Assembly: GCA_002721705.1 (NCBI GenBank)
Contig: PBLJ01000045.1
Span: forward strand, 1 to 47,668
DNA from: Opitutia bacterium
GTDB taxonomy: Bacteria > Verrucomicrobiota > Verrucomicrobiia > Opitutales > Seribacteraceae
DNA: 47,668 bases
Reading direction: 5' to 3'
Position 1 is the first letter of the stretch; each line of letters opens with the position of its first letter. A program made the translations under genes and the position numbers. Shown one piece after another: positions 39,080-47,548 of this stretch. The notes under the pieces were generated by a model, which saw only the letters and a program-made list of their open reading frames with translations, had not been told where the DNA came from and ran no database searches.

Positions 39080-40453
39080 TCACCGCAGCCTCGCCTTCAA
39101 TTGATCGACCAAGACGGCGATCAGGATGACCGTGCCAAAGATCACGTCCTGCTTTTTGCCTTCGATGCTAGCTAAATTCATCCCATTCTTGATCACTCCG
39201 ATAATCAACGCACCTACCAGCGTACCGAAGATCTTCCCCTTTCCTCCGGCCAAACTGGTGCCACCGACCACTACCGCAGCAATCACCTGCAATTCGACCA
39301 AATTACCGGCCTTCGGATCGCCCGACATTTGAAGGGAAGCAGTCATCACGCCGCCCAGTCCGGCAAGTAATCCGCAAAGAAGGTAAACGAAGACCAGCAC
39401 CCTCTTGACCGGGACTCCGGAAAGGCGGGCTGCCTCGGGATTCCCTCCCACTGCATAAACGTAACGACCTATGGACGTACGGCTCATCATTATATGAGCG
39501 AGCACATACAGGATCAGCATTAAAACCACCGAATTGTGCAACCCGAAATCGGCTCCACTTCCCAACCATTTGAATGCCTCCTCATTTCCGATTGGAAGAC
39601 CATTTGGTTTTTCCAAGCAGAGAAATGCCAAGCCCCGGGCAATGAACATAACTCCAAGGGTCACGATGAAGGCGGGGATTTTGAAAACCGTGACCAAGCC
39701 GCCCGTACCCATTCCGATAAGAGCACAGGCGACGACACCCGCCAAGCTCCCAAGCAAAAGATGGGAGGTCGTAGGATCGGTTCCACCAAGGTGGTCGATG
39801 GACAGGGCCGTAATTACCGCGCTGAAGGCGATGAGGCTGCCCACGGAAAGGTCGATCCCGCCCGTGATGATCACCAAGGTCATGCCAATCGCAATGACCG
39901 CCACTACTGCAATCTGCTTCAGTACGTTGCGCAAGTTGTCTATCTTTAGGAAGACAGGCCAAGTATGCTTTGTCGGGGAATATCTCTTCGATTGAGCCAG
40001 AGCAGGGTTTTCCTTGGCCAATCCGGGAAGTTGTTCGGCGCAAAAGACCGCTATATGTTGATCCGTTACGACTGCCGCCAAGGGCTGGTCCTTGGGGTGA
40101 TCGCGCAAGGCAATGCGCGAATCTCTGGGTGAACCTTGCACGTTGGCAACAACGTTCAATCCGACTTCCTCCAAGGATCGCTCCAGGTTCTTGGCGAACT
40201 TTGGCCCCGCACCCTTTTTGCCTCCGCGAACCAGAACCATCACCTGAGCTCCCTTTCCGTTTTCACTCAAGACAAGTGAAGCAAGTTCCTCGGCTGCAGC
40301 CGGACTGGTGGCGGGTTGCTCCTTCACGGTCGCAAAACTCATGACCACGCACAGAATGAGCAAAACCAAGACGTTGCCATAATCCGACAACAGTTTGCGA
40401 TAATCCAATGCCTTTAAAGAGGCGAAAAGTTTGCCAAAGTCTAATTTCGTCAT
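39080..40453 (-). CDS. Sugar ABC transporter permease with extra periplasmic domain
   Basis: 457 residues; RbsC-type permeases have about 320. TM1 spans about residues 25-42. Instead of a short loop, residues about 43-163 form a soluble segment with alpha/beta pattern (VMVLVRGGKK, ERSLEEVGLNVVANVQGSP, LAAVVTDQHIAVF). The normal permease resumes at FLKIDNLRNVLKQIAVVAVIAIGMTLVIITGGIDLSVGS (about 168-205), the core of the BPD_transp_2 family, and ends with MNLASIEGKKQDVIFGTVILIAV. It transports a sugar or similar solute with the adjacent ATPase and binding protein. Its start overlaps the ATPase stop by 4 bases (ATGA). Confidence 0.9.
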   Translation of the reverse strand: MTKLDFGKLFASLKALDYRKLLSDYGNVLVLLILCVVMSFATVKEQPATSPAAAEELASLVLSENGKGAQVMVLVRGGKKGAGPKFAKNLERSLEEVGLNVVANVQGSPRDSRIALRDHPKDQPLAAVVTDQHIAVFCAEQLPGLAKENPALAQSKRYSPTKHTWPVFLKIDNLRNVLKQIAVVAVIAIGMTLVIITGGIDLSVGSLIAFSAVITALSIDHLGGTDPTTSHLLLGSLAGVVACALIGMGTGGLVTVFKIPAFIVTLGVMFIARGLAFLCLEKPNGLPIGNEEAFKWLGSGADFGLHNSVVLMLILYVLAHIMMSRTSIGRYVYAVGGNPEAARLSGVPVKRVLVFVYLLCGLLAGLGGVMTASLQMSGDPKAGNLVELQVIAAVVVGGTSLAGGKGKIFGTLVGALIIGVIKNGMNLASIEGKKQDVIFGTVILIAVLVDQLKARLR

Positions 40454-41964
40454 ACAGCCAGTTTCTCCCGTTGGGTGGCTAGTTTCATAACGTCTTCCTG
40501 CGTGGCCTCGGAAGGTTCTTTGATTTCTCCAGTTACTCGCCCCTCGTTCATGACGATTATCCGATCGCTCATGCCGAGAATCTCAGGCAACTCCGAGCTG
40601 ATCATTAAAACTGCCTTACCTTCTTCCGCAAGCTGATGAATAAGCTGGTAAATCTCAAACTTCGCGCCGACGTCGATTCCCCGGGTAGGTTCGTCGAAGA
40701 TAATGACCTCGGCGTTTCGCTGCAGCCATTTGGCAAGAACCACTTTTTGTTGATTCCCGCCCGAAAGCGTACCGGCGGTTTGGGCATGGCTGACGATCTT
40801 TATCTTTATCTTATCAACGTATTGAGCAAAAGCCTCGCTTTCCCGCGAGGCGCTGAGCAAACCCATGCCGGAAAATTCGGCTAAGTTGGGCAAACCAAAG
40901 TTTTCCTGAACAGTTTGTCCCAAAACGAGCCCTTGGCCCTTGCGATCCTCCGTAAGGAGGCAAAAACCATGGCGGATCGCATCACGAGGGGAACGAACGC
41001 GCAATTCTTGGCCATCCAGCTCGATGACACCTGCCTCCATCCTGTCAGCCCCGAAGATCAGGCGGGCAGTCTCCGTTCGACCGGCTCCGACCAAACCGGT
41101 CAGGCCAACGATTTCACCCGCCCGCACATCGAAGGAGACCCCTTGCACCTTGTTGCCTCGGGTCAATTGACGGACCGCCAACCTGACTTTGCCAGGACTA
41201 CTCGAGCGAGCGGGAAATTCCTTGTCCAAGCTACGGCCGACCATCAAGGCGATCATCTGTTCGCGATCAATGTCTTCCATTGAGCGAGTGCCTACGTGCC
41301 CACCATCCCGTAAAACGGTGATGCGATCGGCGATCGCATCAATCTCATCCAATCGGTGGCTAATATAAATGACCCCGATTCCTTGTGTCTTCAATTCCCT
41401 CACAACCTCAAGTAAACCTTCCACTTCTCTTGGGGTGAGTGCAGCGGTTGGCTCGTCCATCACGATGATGCGGGCATTCTGGGAAAGCGCCTTTGCAATC
41501 TCAACGACTTGCTGCTCAGCCACCGATAATTCGCTGCACAGCTTGCCGGGATCAATCTCGACTCCTATGCGGGCGAAAAGCGCGAGCGCTTTGCGATGCT
41601 CCTCCTTACGAGGAATGAAACTTACCCGCGACGGTTCCTGCCCGAGAAAAATATTTTCCCGTGCCGTCAGCTCGGGCACGAGGTTGAACTCTTGGTAAAT
41701 GATTCCAATGCCCGCTTGCAAGGAATCCTGCGGGGTTTCGATCCGAACGGATTGTCCATCGATCTCTATCGTTCCCTCTTCCGGTAGGTGAGCGCCTCCA
41801 ATGACCTTGATCAGGGTACTTTTCCCAGCTCCGTTTTCTCCTAGGAGGGCAAGCACTTCCCCGGAATGGAGTTCAAGATCGACGTCGTCCAAGGCTACCA
41901 CACCGGGAAACGCTTTGCGGATGCCCTGCATCCGGAGCAACGGGGGCTTTTCGGCCTCCGCCAC
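40450..41964 (-). CDS. Sugar ABC transporter ATP-binding protein (RbsA/MglA type)
   Basis: 504 residues with a GTG start at 41964. Two ABC domains are present. The first has Walker A GENGAGKST (42-50), the signature LSVAEQQ and Walker B VMDEPTAAL. The second has a degenerate Walker A (GLVGAGRTE), the signature LSGGNQQK and Walker B IFDEPTRGID, the usual pattern for ribose/galactose-type importers in which one site is impaired. It powers uptake through the permease at 39080-40453. Its start lies 2 bases after the binding-protein stop and its own stop overlaps the permease start, so all three are one operon. Confidence 0.95.
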   Translation of the reverse strand: MAEAEKPPLLRMQGIRKAFPGVVALDDVDLELHSGEVLALLGENGAGKSTLIKVIGGAHLPEEGTIEIDGQSVRIETPQDSLQAGIGIIYQEFNLVPELTARENIFLGQEPSRVSFIPRKEEHRKALALFARIGVEIDPGKLCSELSVAEQQVVEIAKALSQNARIIVMDEPTAALTPREVEGLLEVVRELKTQGIGVIYISHRLDEIDAIADRITVLRDGGHVGTRSMEDIDREQMIALMVGRSLDKEFPARSSSPGKVRLAVRQLTRGNKVQGVSFDVRAGEIVGLTGLVGAGRTETARLIFGADRMEAGVIELDGQELRVRSPRDAIRHGFCLLTEDRKGQGLVLGQTVQENFGLPNLAEFSGMGLLSASRESEAFAQYVDKIKIKIVSHAQTAGTLSGGNQQKVVLAKWLQRNAEVIIFDEPTRGIDVGAKFEIYQLIHQLAEEGKAVLMISSELPEILGMSDRIIVMNEGRVTGEIKEPSEATQEDVMKLATQREKLAV

Positions 41965-41966
41965 GA

Positions 41967-43022
41967 TTACTTCAAGTCAGGATCCTGATCTGCATCGGCT
42001 TTGGTATAAAGCGTAGCCGGAATCAGCGTCTCCTGAGTAAAATCCTCACCTGCTTGGTACTTCATGATCAACTGGACGATCTGTCTGCCCATCTTGTCAG
42101 GATGCTGGATTGGTTCAGCAAAAATCTGCCCTTTCTTGATTGCCTGTTTGCCTTCCGGCATCCCATCGAAAGCAATGATCTTTATATGATCCTGGCGGTT
42201 GGCTTCCTCCACCGCAGCGTAAGCTCCCAGAGCTGACGGATCGTTGATGGCGAAAATCGCATCTAAATCCTCATGAGCCTGCAAGGCGTCAGCCGTTGAC
42301 TGGTATCCTTTGGTATTGTCCCCGTTTCCATCAAGCTCCGCCACAATATCGATGATGCCCGATGTTCGTCCTTCGTTGTGAGCATTGATCACTTTCTTGA
42401 AACCATCCACTCGCAGGACACAAGAGTTAGCCCGCTTTAGATCGAGAACCAAAACCTTGCCCCCTGCATCGCCTAGAGCGTCAATCATCGCTTGGCCGGC
42501 CAGTTCGCCACCTTGGAAATTGTCGGTTCCGACATGTCCTTCTATCTTCGCTCCCTCCGCTGCGCATTTCGAGTCCACCGTGAAGACAGGAATGCCTGCA
42601 TCGTTGGCTTGCTTCACAGCTGGGCCCACCGCAATTCGGTCGCAGGGAACCAGCACAATGGCAGTGACATCCTTTACTATGAAGTCATCCATCTGCTCGG
42701 ATTGCTTTTTAACGTCATAGTCCGGATCCACCATCAACACCTCGTAACCGTTCTTTTCGGCTTCAGCTCGAAGATGATCCCCTATCACGGAGAAGAACGG
42801 GTTCGAAAGGGTTTGCGGGGTGTAGGCGATCACGCCCTTGACCTCATTCGAACCACTAGGACCTGCGGATACATCGCCGCCGCCACTGCCGCTGGCATCA
42901 CCTCCGCCGCTTCCGCCGCCACTGCCGCTTTTGGCATCACCCTCACCGCTTCCGCCGCAACCGGCCATGAGGAGGGCTGCGCCCATTGCAATCGACGTGA
43001 GAAAAAACTTTTTAAGGTTCAT
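41967..43022 (-). CDS. Sugar-type ABC substrate-binding lipoprotein
   Basis: 351 residues from the ATG at 43022. Lipoprotein signal MNLKKFFLTSIAMGAALLMAGC with C22 lipidated. A Gly/Ser-rich linker of about 35 residues follows. The periplasmic-binding-protein type 1 fold begins at VIAYTPQTLSNPFFSVIGDHL and includes ALGAYAAVEEA and IKIIAFDGMPEG, as in RbsB-like proteins. It captures the solute and hands it to the permease/ATPase pair encoded directly after it. The ligand cannot be read from sequence; ribose, galactose or inositol-type ligands are all possible. Two TCTAGA-centred repeats lie 29-72 bases before the ATG and may be operators. Confidence 0.92.
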   Translation of the reverse strand: MNLKKFFLTSIAMGAALLMAGCGGSGEGDAKSGSGGGSGGGDASGSGGGDVSAGPSGSNEVKGVIAYTPQTLSNPFFSVIGDHLRAEAEKNGYEVLMVDPDYDVKKQSEQMDDFIVKDVTAIVLVPCDRIAVGPAVKQANDAGIPVFTVDSKCAAEGAKIEGHVGTDNFQGGELAGQAMIDALGDAGGKVLVLDLKRANSCVLRVDGFKKVINAHNEGRTSGIIDIVAELDGNGDNTKGYQSTADALQAHEDLDAIFAINDPSALGAYAAVEEANRQDHIKIIAFDGMPEGKQAIKKGQIFAEPIQHPDKMGRQIVQLIMKYQAGEDFTQETLIPATLYTKADADQDPDLK

Positions 43023-43050
43023 GAGTAAGTGGGGTTTTGGGAAAACAAGG

Positions 43051-43094
43051 ATTCTAGAGAAAGGAAAATACAGGAGTGGGCAAGCCTCTAGAAT
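43051..43094 (-). promoter_or_regulatory. Paired TCTAGA inverted repeat upstream of the sugar operon
   Basis: ATTCTAGAG (43051-43059) and CTCTAGAAT (43086-43094) form a perfect 9-bp inverted repeat with a 26-base gap. Each arm holds the palindrome TCTAGA; the palindrome centres are 34 bases apart, about three helical turns. Position just before the sugar-binding gene fits an operator for a LacI- or GntR-type regulator. No regulator gene is in the window. Confidence 0.45.
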
Positions 43095-43132
43095 GAAGGA
43101 AAAAAACGCAACTTGCAGCGAATGGACGTGAC

Positions 43133-44581
43133 TCAGGCGATGAGGTCGTGGACGACGTGACCATGGACGTCGGTGAGGCGGTAGTCGCGACCGGAGTAGC
43201 GGTAGGTCAGTTTCTCGTGATCCAAGCCCATGAGGTGCAGGATGGTGGCATGGAGGTCGTGCACGTGCATGCGGTTCTCCACCGCCGAGCATCCAAACTC
43301 GTCGGTCGCCCCGTAGCTGAAACCCGGTTTCACGCCGCCACCCGCCATCCACACGGTGTAGCCGTAGTGGTCGTGGTCGCGGCCCTTGGCCCCCTCGGAA
43401 GTGGGCGCTCGGCCGAACTCGCCGCCCCAGAGCACAAGCGTATCCTCCAGCATGCCTCGACCCTTGAGATCCTTGAGCAAGGCGGCGATTCCTTGGTCGC
43501 AGGCCACCGCCAACTCGCGGTGTCCGTCCACGATGTTGCCGTGCCCCGTGTCCCACGCGATGTCGTAGCCACTGATGGAGTGGGAAAGTTGTACCACGCG
43601 CACCCCGCGTTCCACCAGACGGCGGGCGATCAGGCAGCCTTTGGCGAACTCGGACTTGCCGTATAGGTCGCGGGTGGCTTGGCTCTCCTTGTTCAGGTCG
43701 AAAACGTCGGGCACGGAAAACTGCATCCGGAAGGCCATCTCCATGGCCTGTATACTTGCTTCCAGTTGCTGATCCTGTTGCAACCGCTCCAAGTGCAAGC
43801 TGTTCAGGCTCGCCAACAGGTCGGCCTGTTTCCGCTGATCCGCCTGTCCCAAGGAGCCGTTCTTCAAGTCGCTGATCACCGCCTCCGGCTTCATCTTCTG
43901 GATGTTGACGTAGGAACCGGCGTAGGCTCCCGGCAGAAAGGAATTGCCCCAGTTGGCCAGTTTGCCTCGAGGCTGGGCTACGGGCGACATGGCGACGAAC
44001 CCCGGCAACTCGTCCGTGTCAGCGCCCAAGCCGTAGGTGAGCCAAGACCCCATGCTGGGACGGTTCGGCTGCAAGGCGCCGAGGTTGGTCATGAGTATAC
44101 CGCCGGCGTGCTCCGGGATGTTGGTATGCATGGAGTGGACGAAGCAAATGTCGTCCACGCATTCGGCGGTATGGGGAAAAATATCGCTGACCATCTTGCC
44201 ACACTCCCCGTAGCGCTTGAAGCTGAAGGGGGAAGGCATCAGGCCCATCTTGGTGTTGCGCAGGGTCTTGCGGTCGACGATCGAGGGGCGCTCTCCCGCG
44301 TGCTTGGCCAGCATCGGCTTGTAGTCGAAAGTGTCCACTTGCGAAGGCCCGCCGGGCATGAAGAGCTGGATTATGCGCTTCGCCTTGGCCGGAAAATGCG
44401 GTTTTTTCGGGGCCAGCGGATTGGCCGAGGCGGCAGGAGCAGCACCCAAGTCACCCATGCCGAGCATACCGGCCAAGCCGATGCTGCCCATCCCCGCTCC
44501 CATCTTGCGCAACGCGTCCCGCCTGGTGACGTGACGTAACATGGCTTCGCGATATTCCCGTTGGTGCTGATGATACTTCAT
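43133..44581 (-). CDS. DUF1501 protein with twin-arginine-type signal
   Basis: 482 residues. The N-terminus has a Tat-like motif (TRRDALRKMG, R20-R21) and a hydrophobic stretch (31-48). The remainder is a DUF1501 domain, a sulfatase-like alkaline-phosphatase-superfamily fold: LFMPGGPSQVDTFDYKP near the start, QLSHSISGYDIAWDTGHGN and LVLWGGEFGRAPTS in the middle, GRDHDHYGYTVWM near the end. Such proteins nearly always pair with PSD1-type cytochrome proteins in Planctomycetota/Verrucomicrobiota; their substrates are uncertain, with polysaccharide degradation often proposed. It starts 9 bases after the PSD1 gene ends, so both share a transcript. Confidence 0.9.
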   Translation of the reverse strand: MKYHQHQREYREAMLRHVTRRDALRKMGAGMGSIGLAGMLGMGDLGAAPAASANPLAPKKPHFPAKAKRIIQLFMPGGPSQVDTFDYKPMLAKHAGERPSIVDRKTLRNTKMGLMPSPFSFKRYGECGKMVSDIFPHTAECVDDICFVHSMHTNIPEHAGGILMTNLGALQPNRPSMGSWLTYGLGADTDELPGFVAMSPVAQPRGKLANWGNSFLPGAYAGSYVNIQKMKPEAVISDLKNGSLGQADQRKQADLLASLNSLHLERLQQDQQLEASIQAMEMAFRMQFSVPDVFDLNKESQATRDLYGKSEFAKGCLIARRLVERGVRVVQLSHSISGYDIAWDTGHGNIVDGHRELAVACDQGIAALLKDLKGRGMLEDTLVLWGGEFGRAPTSEGAKGRDHDHYGYTVWMAGGGVKPGFSYGATDEFGCSAVENRMHVHDLHATILHLMGLDHEKLTYRYSGRDYRLTDVHGHVVHDLIA

Positions 44582-44590
44582 GTCCGTAGC

Positions 44591-47377
44591 TTATTGTATT
44601 TGCATGAATTCGTGGGCGCTAAGGAGAACCTGTGCATACTGCGGCCATTTGCCTTTAGATTCCTCCGCAGTCCCCAAAAAGGCAAGGCCAACTTCCATCT
44701 CGCGTGAATCCACAGGGCGAGCGTAGAGCCGCTCGTAGGCAGCCTGGATGCGTTCCTCGTCGCTCCCCAAGGCACTCAGGTCTTGGGCCAAGGCAGCCGC
44801 CCTCTTGATCATGAAGGGACTGTTCATCATGAAGAGGTATTGTTGCGGCACCGTGCTGACGGCCCGCTGGGCGCTGGTCGATTGCGGGGCGGGGAAATCG
44901 AAAAGGCGAAGGAACGCGTCGGAAGCAAAACGGTCCCCGCTGCGACTGATCTTGGAATAGATCGTTCTACGCGGTGAATCCATGATGTTCGAGGTCGGGG
45001 CTCCGCCGAGCGTCAGGTCCAATTCGCCGCTGGCGGCCAACAAGCTGTCACGCCAGGATTCGACGTCCAGCTTGCGCGGGTTCATGCGCCAGAGGAGACG
45101 GTTGTCGCCGTCCTTGGCGAACTTCGACTCCGCGTGTTCGCTGCTCATTTGCCAAGTGGCGGAAAGCATGATTTTGCGATGCAGCCGCTTGAGCGACCAG
45201 CCGTTCTCCATGAAGTCGCGAGCCAGCCAGTCGAGCAAGTGGGGATGAGTCGGCGTTTCGCCAAGGGTGCCGAAGTTGCTCGGGGTGCGAACCAAAGCCT
45301 GGCCGAAATGCCATTGCCAGACGCGGTTCACCATGACGCGCGAAGTGAGGGGGTTGGCTGGATCCACGACCGATTCCGCCAGCTCCAGGCGCCCGCTCCC
45401 TTTGTTGTAGGGGACGGCGGCGTCGCCCGCCAGTACGCGGAGAAACTTGCGCTCCGCGACCTCCCCTCTCTTGGCCAAGTCGCCGCGCAGGGCGACGTGC
45501 ATGTTGCCACTCCCTCCATCGGCTAAAACGTGGGCGGTGGCAGGCTTGGGAGGGGCCTCTTTTTTCATCTTGGCCAATTCCTCGTTCAAGGTCTTTTGCT
45601 TTTCCTTTTCGGCTTCCCCCAACTCGTTGACGTTGCCCACCCTGCAAGGACCGTCGCGCAAATGCTTGATGAATACGCCGTCCTCGCCGGGAGCCCGCGG
45701 CCTACCCTGCCTTTTACCGGTAGAGGCCATTTTGGCCCGCCACTCGACGTCTTTTTCCTCGAGAGACTTGAGGATAGGCTCGAGGCGCTCCATGAACTTC
45801 TTGGCCGAGGCGATGATTTCCTCCTCGGTCGCCTCGGTGCCTTCCTTCATGGCGTTCTTCTCGAACCAGACGTCGAGAAGGGGAAATTTTCCGCGGTTGC
45901 GCAAATCCTTGAGGGAACGCTCCCATGCCTCGAGGCGTTTGGGTTCAAGCCCTTTTTCCTTGGCGTAGGCGTTGCGGTCGGCGATACCGGTGAGAATGGT
46001 TCGCTGCTCGTGGTAGCGGTAAAGCTCGACGAGGTATTTGTCCGCTTGCCGCATGAGGGCGCGCGAACCGTCTTCCCGAAGGTCCTCCGACCAATGCTTG
46101 ATTTCATCCTGTTTTTTCCGGATCGCCGCCTGACCTGTATTATAGGCGTCGACCTCCTCCTTGGGAGCCACTGCCTTGTCGACGTTGCGGGTATTGTTGA
46201 AGATACCGGCTATGGCGTAGTAGTCCTTGGTGGTGATGGGATCGAACTTGTGGTCGTGGCAACGGGCGCAGGCAGCGGTCAAGCCGAGGAAAGCGCGGGA
46301 AAAGGTATCGACGCGATCGCTCAAGGTCTCCGCCTTGGCAACGTTGGTGGCCTCGGGATCGCCGCCGTCTCCCTTGTAGGTCGGCCCCACCGCGAAGAAC
46401 CCGGTTCCCAGGGCATCGGGTTCGGGCTGAATGAGATCGCCTGCAATTTGGCGACGAATGAAATCATCGTAAGGAAGATCAGCGTTGAGAGCCTTCACCA
46501 CCCAGTCACGGTAGCGCCAGGCATTGGGTAGGTCTTGCCCGTCCCCGAATCCGCCGAGTCCGTCGCTGTAGCGCGCGACGTCTAGCCAATGGCGGGCCCA
46601 GCGCTCACCGTAGCGCTCGGAGTCCAGCAAGCGGTCGACCACCTTGGCGAACGCGTCCTTCGAAGTGTCGGCGAGGAAGGCTTTCACCTCCGCGGAAGTG
46701 GGGGGCAACCCGGTCAAGTCGAGGGTCGCTCGTCGAATCAAGACACGCTTGTCGGCGGGCCCATTCGGCTTCAAACCGGCGGTTTCCAGACGAGCAAGCA
46801 CGAAGCGATCCAGGTCGTCACGGGGCCAGTCGGCCTGCTTGACCGCAGGCAGTTCCTTCTTCACCACGGGCTGAAAGGACCAATGCTCCTTGCGGAATTT
46901 TGCCCAGTCGTAGGGTTCGCCGTCCTCTACGGCCTGCAACACGATCTCTCCCTCGAACCCAGGCCAGGGAGCGCCCATCGAGACCCATTCCTCGATCACT
47001 TTCACCTCGGCCGACTTGAGGGGCTTTTTCGGGGGCATCGACATGTTCTCGTTGCGGTAGCGAATGGCTTCGATAATTCGGCTCTTGTCCAAATTACCCG
47101 GTATCAGGGCAGGACCCGACTCTCCCCCTTGCAACATGCCTTTCAGCGTGGTCAACACGAGCCCTGCCTTCGGCTCCTTGCTCGGTTCCTCACCATGGCA
47201 GCGAAAACAGTTCGCGGCCAGCACGGGACGCACCTTGGACTCGAAGAAAGTGACTTGGTCGGGCGTCGGTTTGGCCATCATGACCTTCCGCTCCTCGGCT
47301 CCCTCGCTGACGAGGAACCCGGCAAGGAAAGACATTCCCAGCCAAAGCATGGTGGATACTCGTTGCTTGGTTCGCAT
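44591..47377 (-). CDS. PSD1-type protein: cytochrome-c-like, DUF1549 and DUF1553 domains
   Basis: 928 residues with a signal peptide (about 1-26). A planctomycete-type cytochrome c domain follows with heme motif CFRCH (57-61) and MSMPPKKPL supplying the possible axial Met. The DUF1549 domain (about 180-400, VDRLLDSERYGERWARHWLD, and CARCHDHKFDPIT) contains a second CxxCH. A coiled, charged central section and the DUF1553 domain (from AESVVDPANPLTSRVMVNRVW, ending YARPVDSREMEVGL) come next. This is the hallmark partner of DUF1501. Family role is unknown; electron transfer linked to polysaccharide or glycan breakdown has been suggested. A candidate promoter is 69-97 bases upstream of the ATG. 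Confidence 0.93.
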   Translation of the reverse strand: MRTKQRVSTMLWLGMSFLAGFLVSEGAEERKVMMAKPTPDQVTFFESKVRPVLAANCFRCHGEEPSKEPKAGLVLTTLKGMLQGGESGPALIPGNLDKSRIIEAIRYRNENMSMPPKKPLKSAEVKVIEEWVSMGAPWPGFEGEIVLQAVEDGEPYDWAKFRKEHWSFQPVVKKELPAVKQADWPRDDLDRFVLARLETAGLKPNGPADKRVLIRRATLDLTGLPPTSAEVKAFLADTSKDAFAKVVDRLLDSERYGERWARHWLDVARYSDGLGGFGDGQDLPNAWRYRDWVVKALNADLPYDDFIRRQIAGDLIQPEPDALGTGFFAVGPTYKGDGGDPEATNVAKAETLSDRVDTFSRAFLGLTAACARCHDHKFDPITTKDYYAIAGIFNNTRNVDKAVAPKEEVDAYNTGQAAIRKKQDEIKHWSEDLREDGSRALMRQADKYLVELYRYHEQRTILTGIADRNAYAKEKGLEPKRLEAWERSLKDLRNRGKFPLLDVWFEKNAMKEGTEATEEEIIASAKKFMERLEPILKSLEEKDVEWRAKMASTGKRQGRPRAPGEDGVFIKHLRDGPCRVGNVNELGEAEKEKQKTLNEELAKMKKEAPPKPATAHVLADGGSGNMHVALRGDLAKRGEVAERKFLRVLAGDAAVPYNKGSGRLELAESVVDPANPLTSRVMVNRVWQWHFGQALVRTPSNFGTLGETPTHPHLLDWLARDFMENGWSLKRLHRKIMLSATWQMSSEHAESKFAKDGDNRLLWRMNPRKLDVESWRDSLLAASGELDLTLGGAPTSNIMDSPRRTIYSKISRSGDRFASDAFLRLFDFPAPQSTSAQRAVSTVPQQYLFMMNSPFMIKRAAALAQDLSALGSDEERIQAAYERLYARPVDSREMEVGLAFLGTAEESKGKWPQYAQVLLSAHEFMQIQ

Positions 47378-47445
47378 GCGCGTGTGTTAAAGATAGAAAA
47401 ACACCTCCTGAAAACTCAAGGCAGAAGCCTCGCCTGAAATGAAAA

Positions 47446-47474
47446 AAAATAAACGGATTGTGAGTGGTTGGCAA
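47446..47474 (-). promoter_or_regulatory. Candidate promoter for the PSD1-DUF1501 operon
   Basis: On the minus strand TTGCCA (47469-47474), a 17-base gap, and TATTTT (47446-47451). The -35 box matches 5 of 6 and the -10 box 4 of 6 consensus bases. The predicted start lies about 60 bases before the ATG at 47377. AGGAGGTG occurs in the leader but about 25 bases before the ATG, too far for a standard ribosome-binding site. Confidence 0.45.
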
Positions 47475-47548
47475 AGTTTTGTCTTTTCATTTCGGCGCTT
47501 TCCCGTTGGCTTGTCGCTTCGCAATATCACAAGAAACCCTCCCCGCAA

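Noticed and set aside
43679..44539. 286-codon plus-strand frame inside the DUF1501 gene
   Set aside because: Opposite DUF1501 motifs; no signature of its own.
45530..46531. 333-codon plus-strand frame inside the PSD1 gene
   Set aside because: Lies wholly opposite a well-supported gene; codon-bias shadow.
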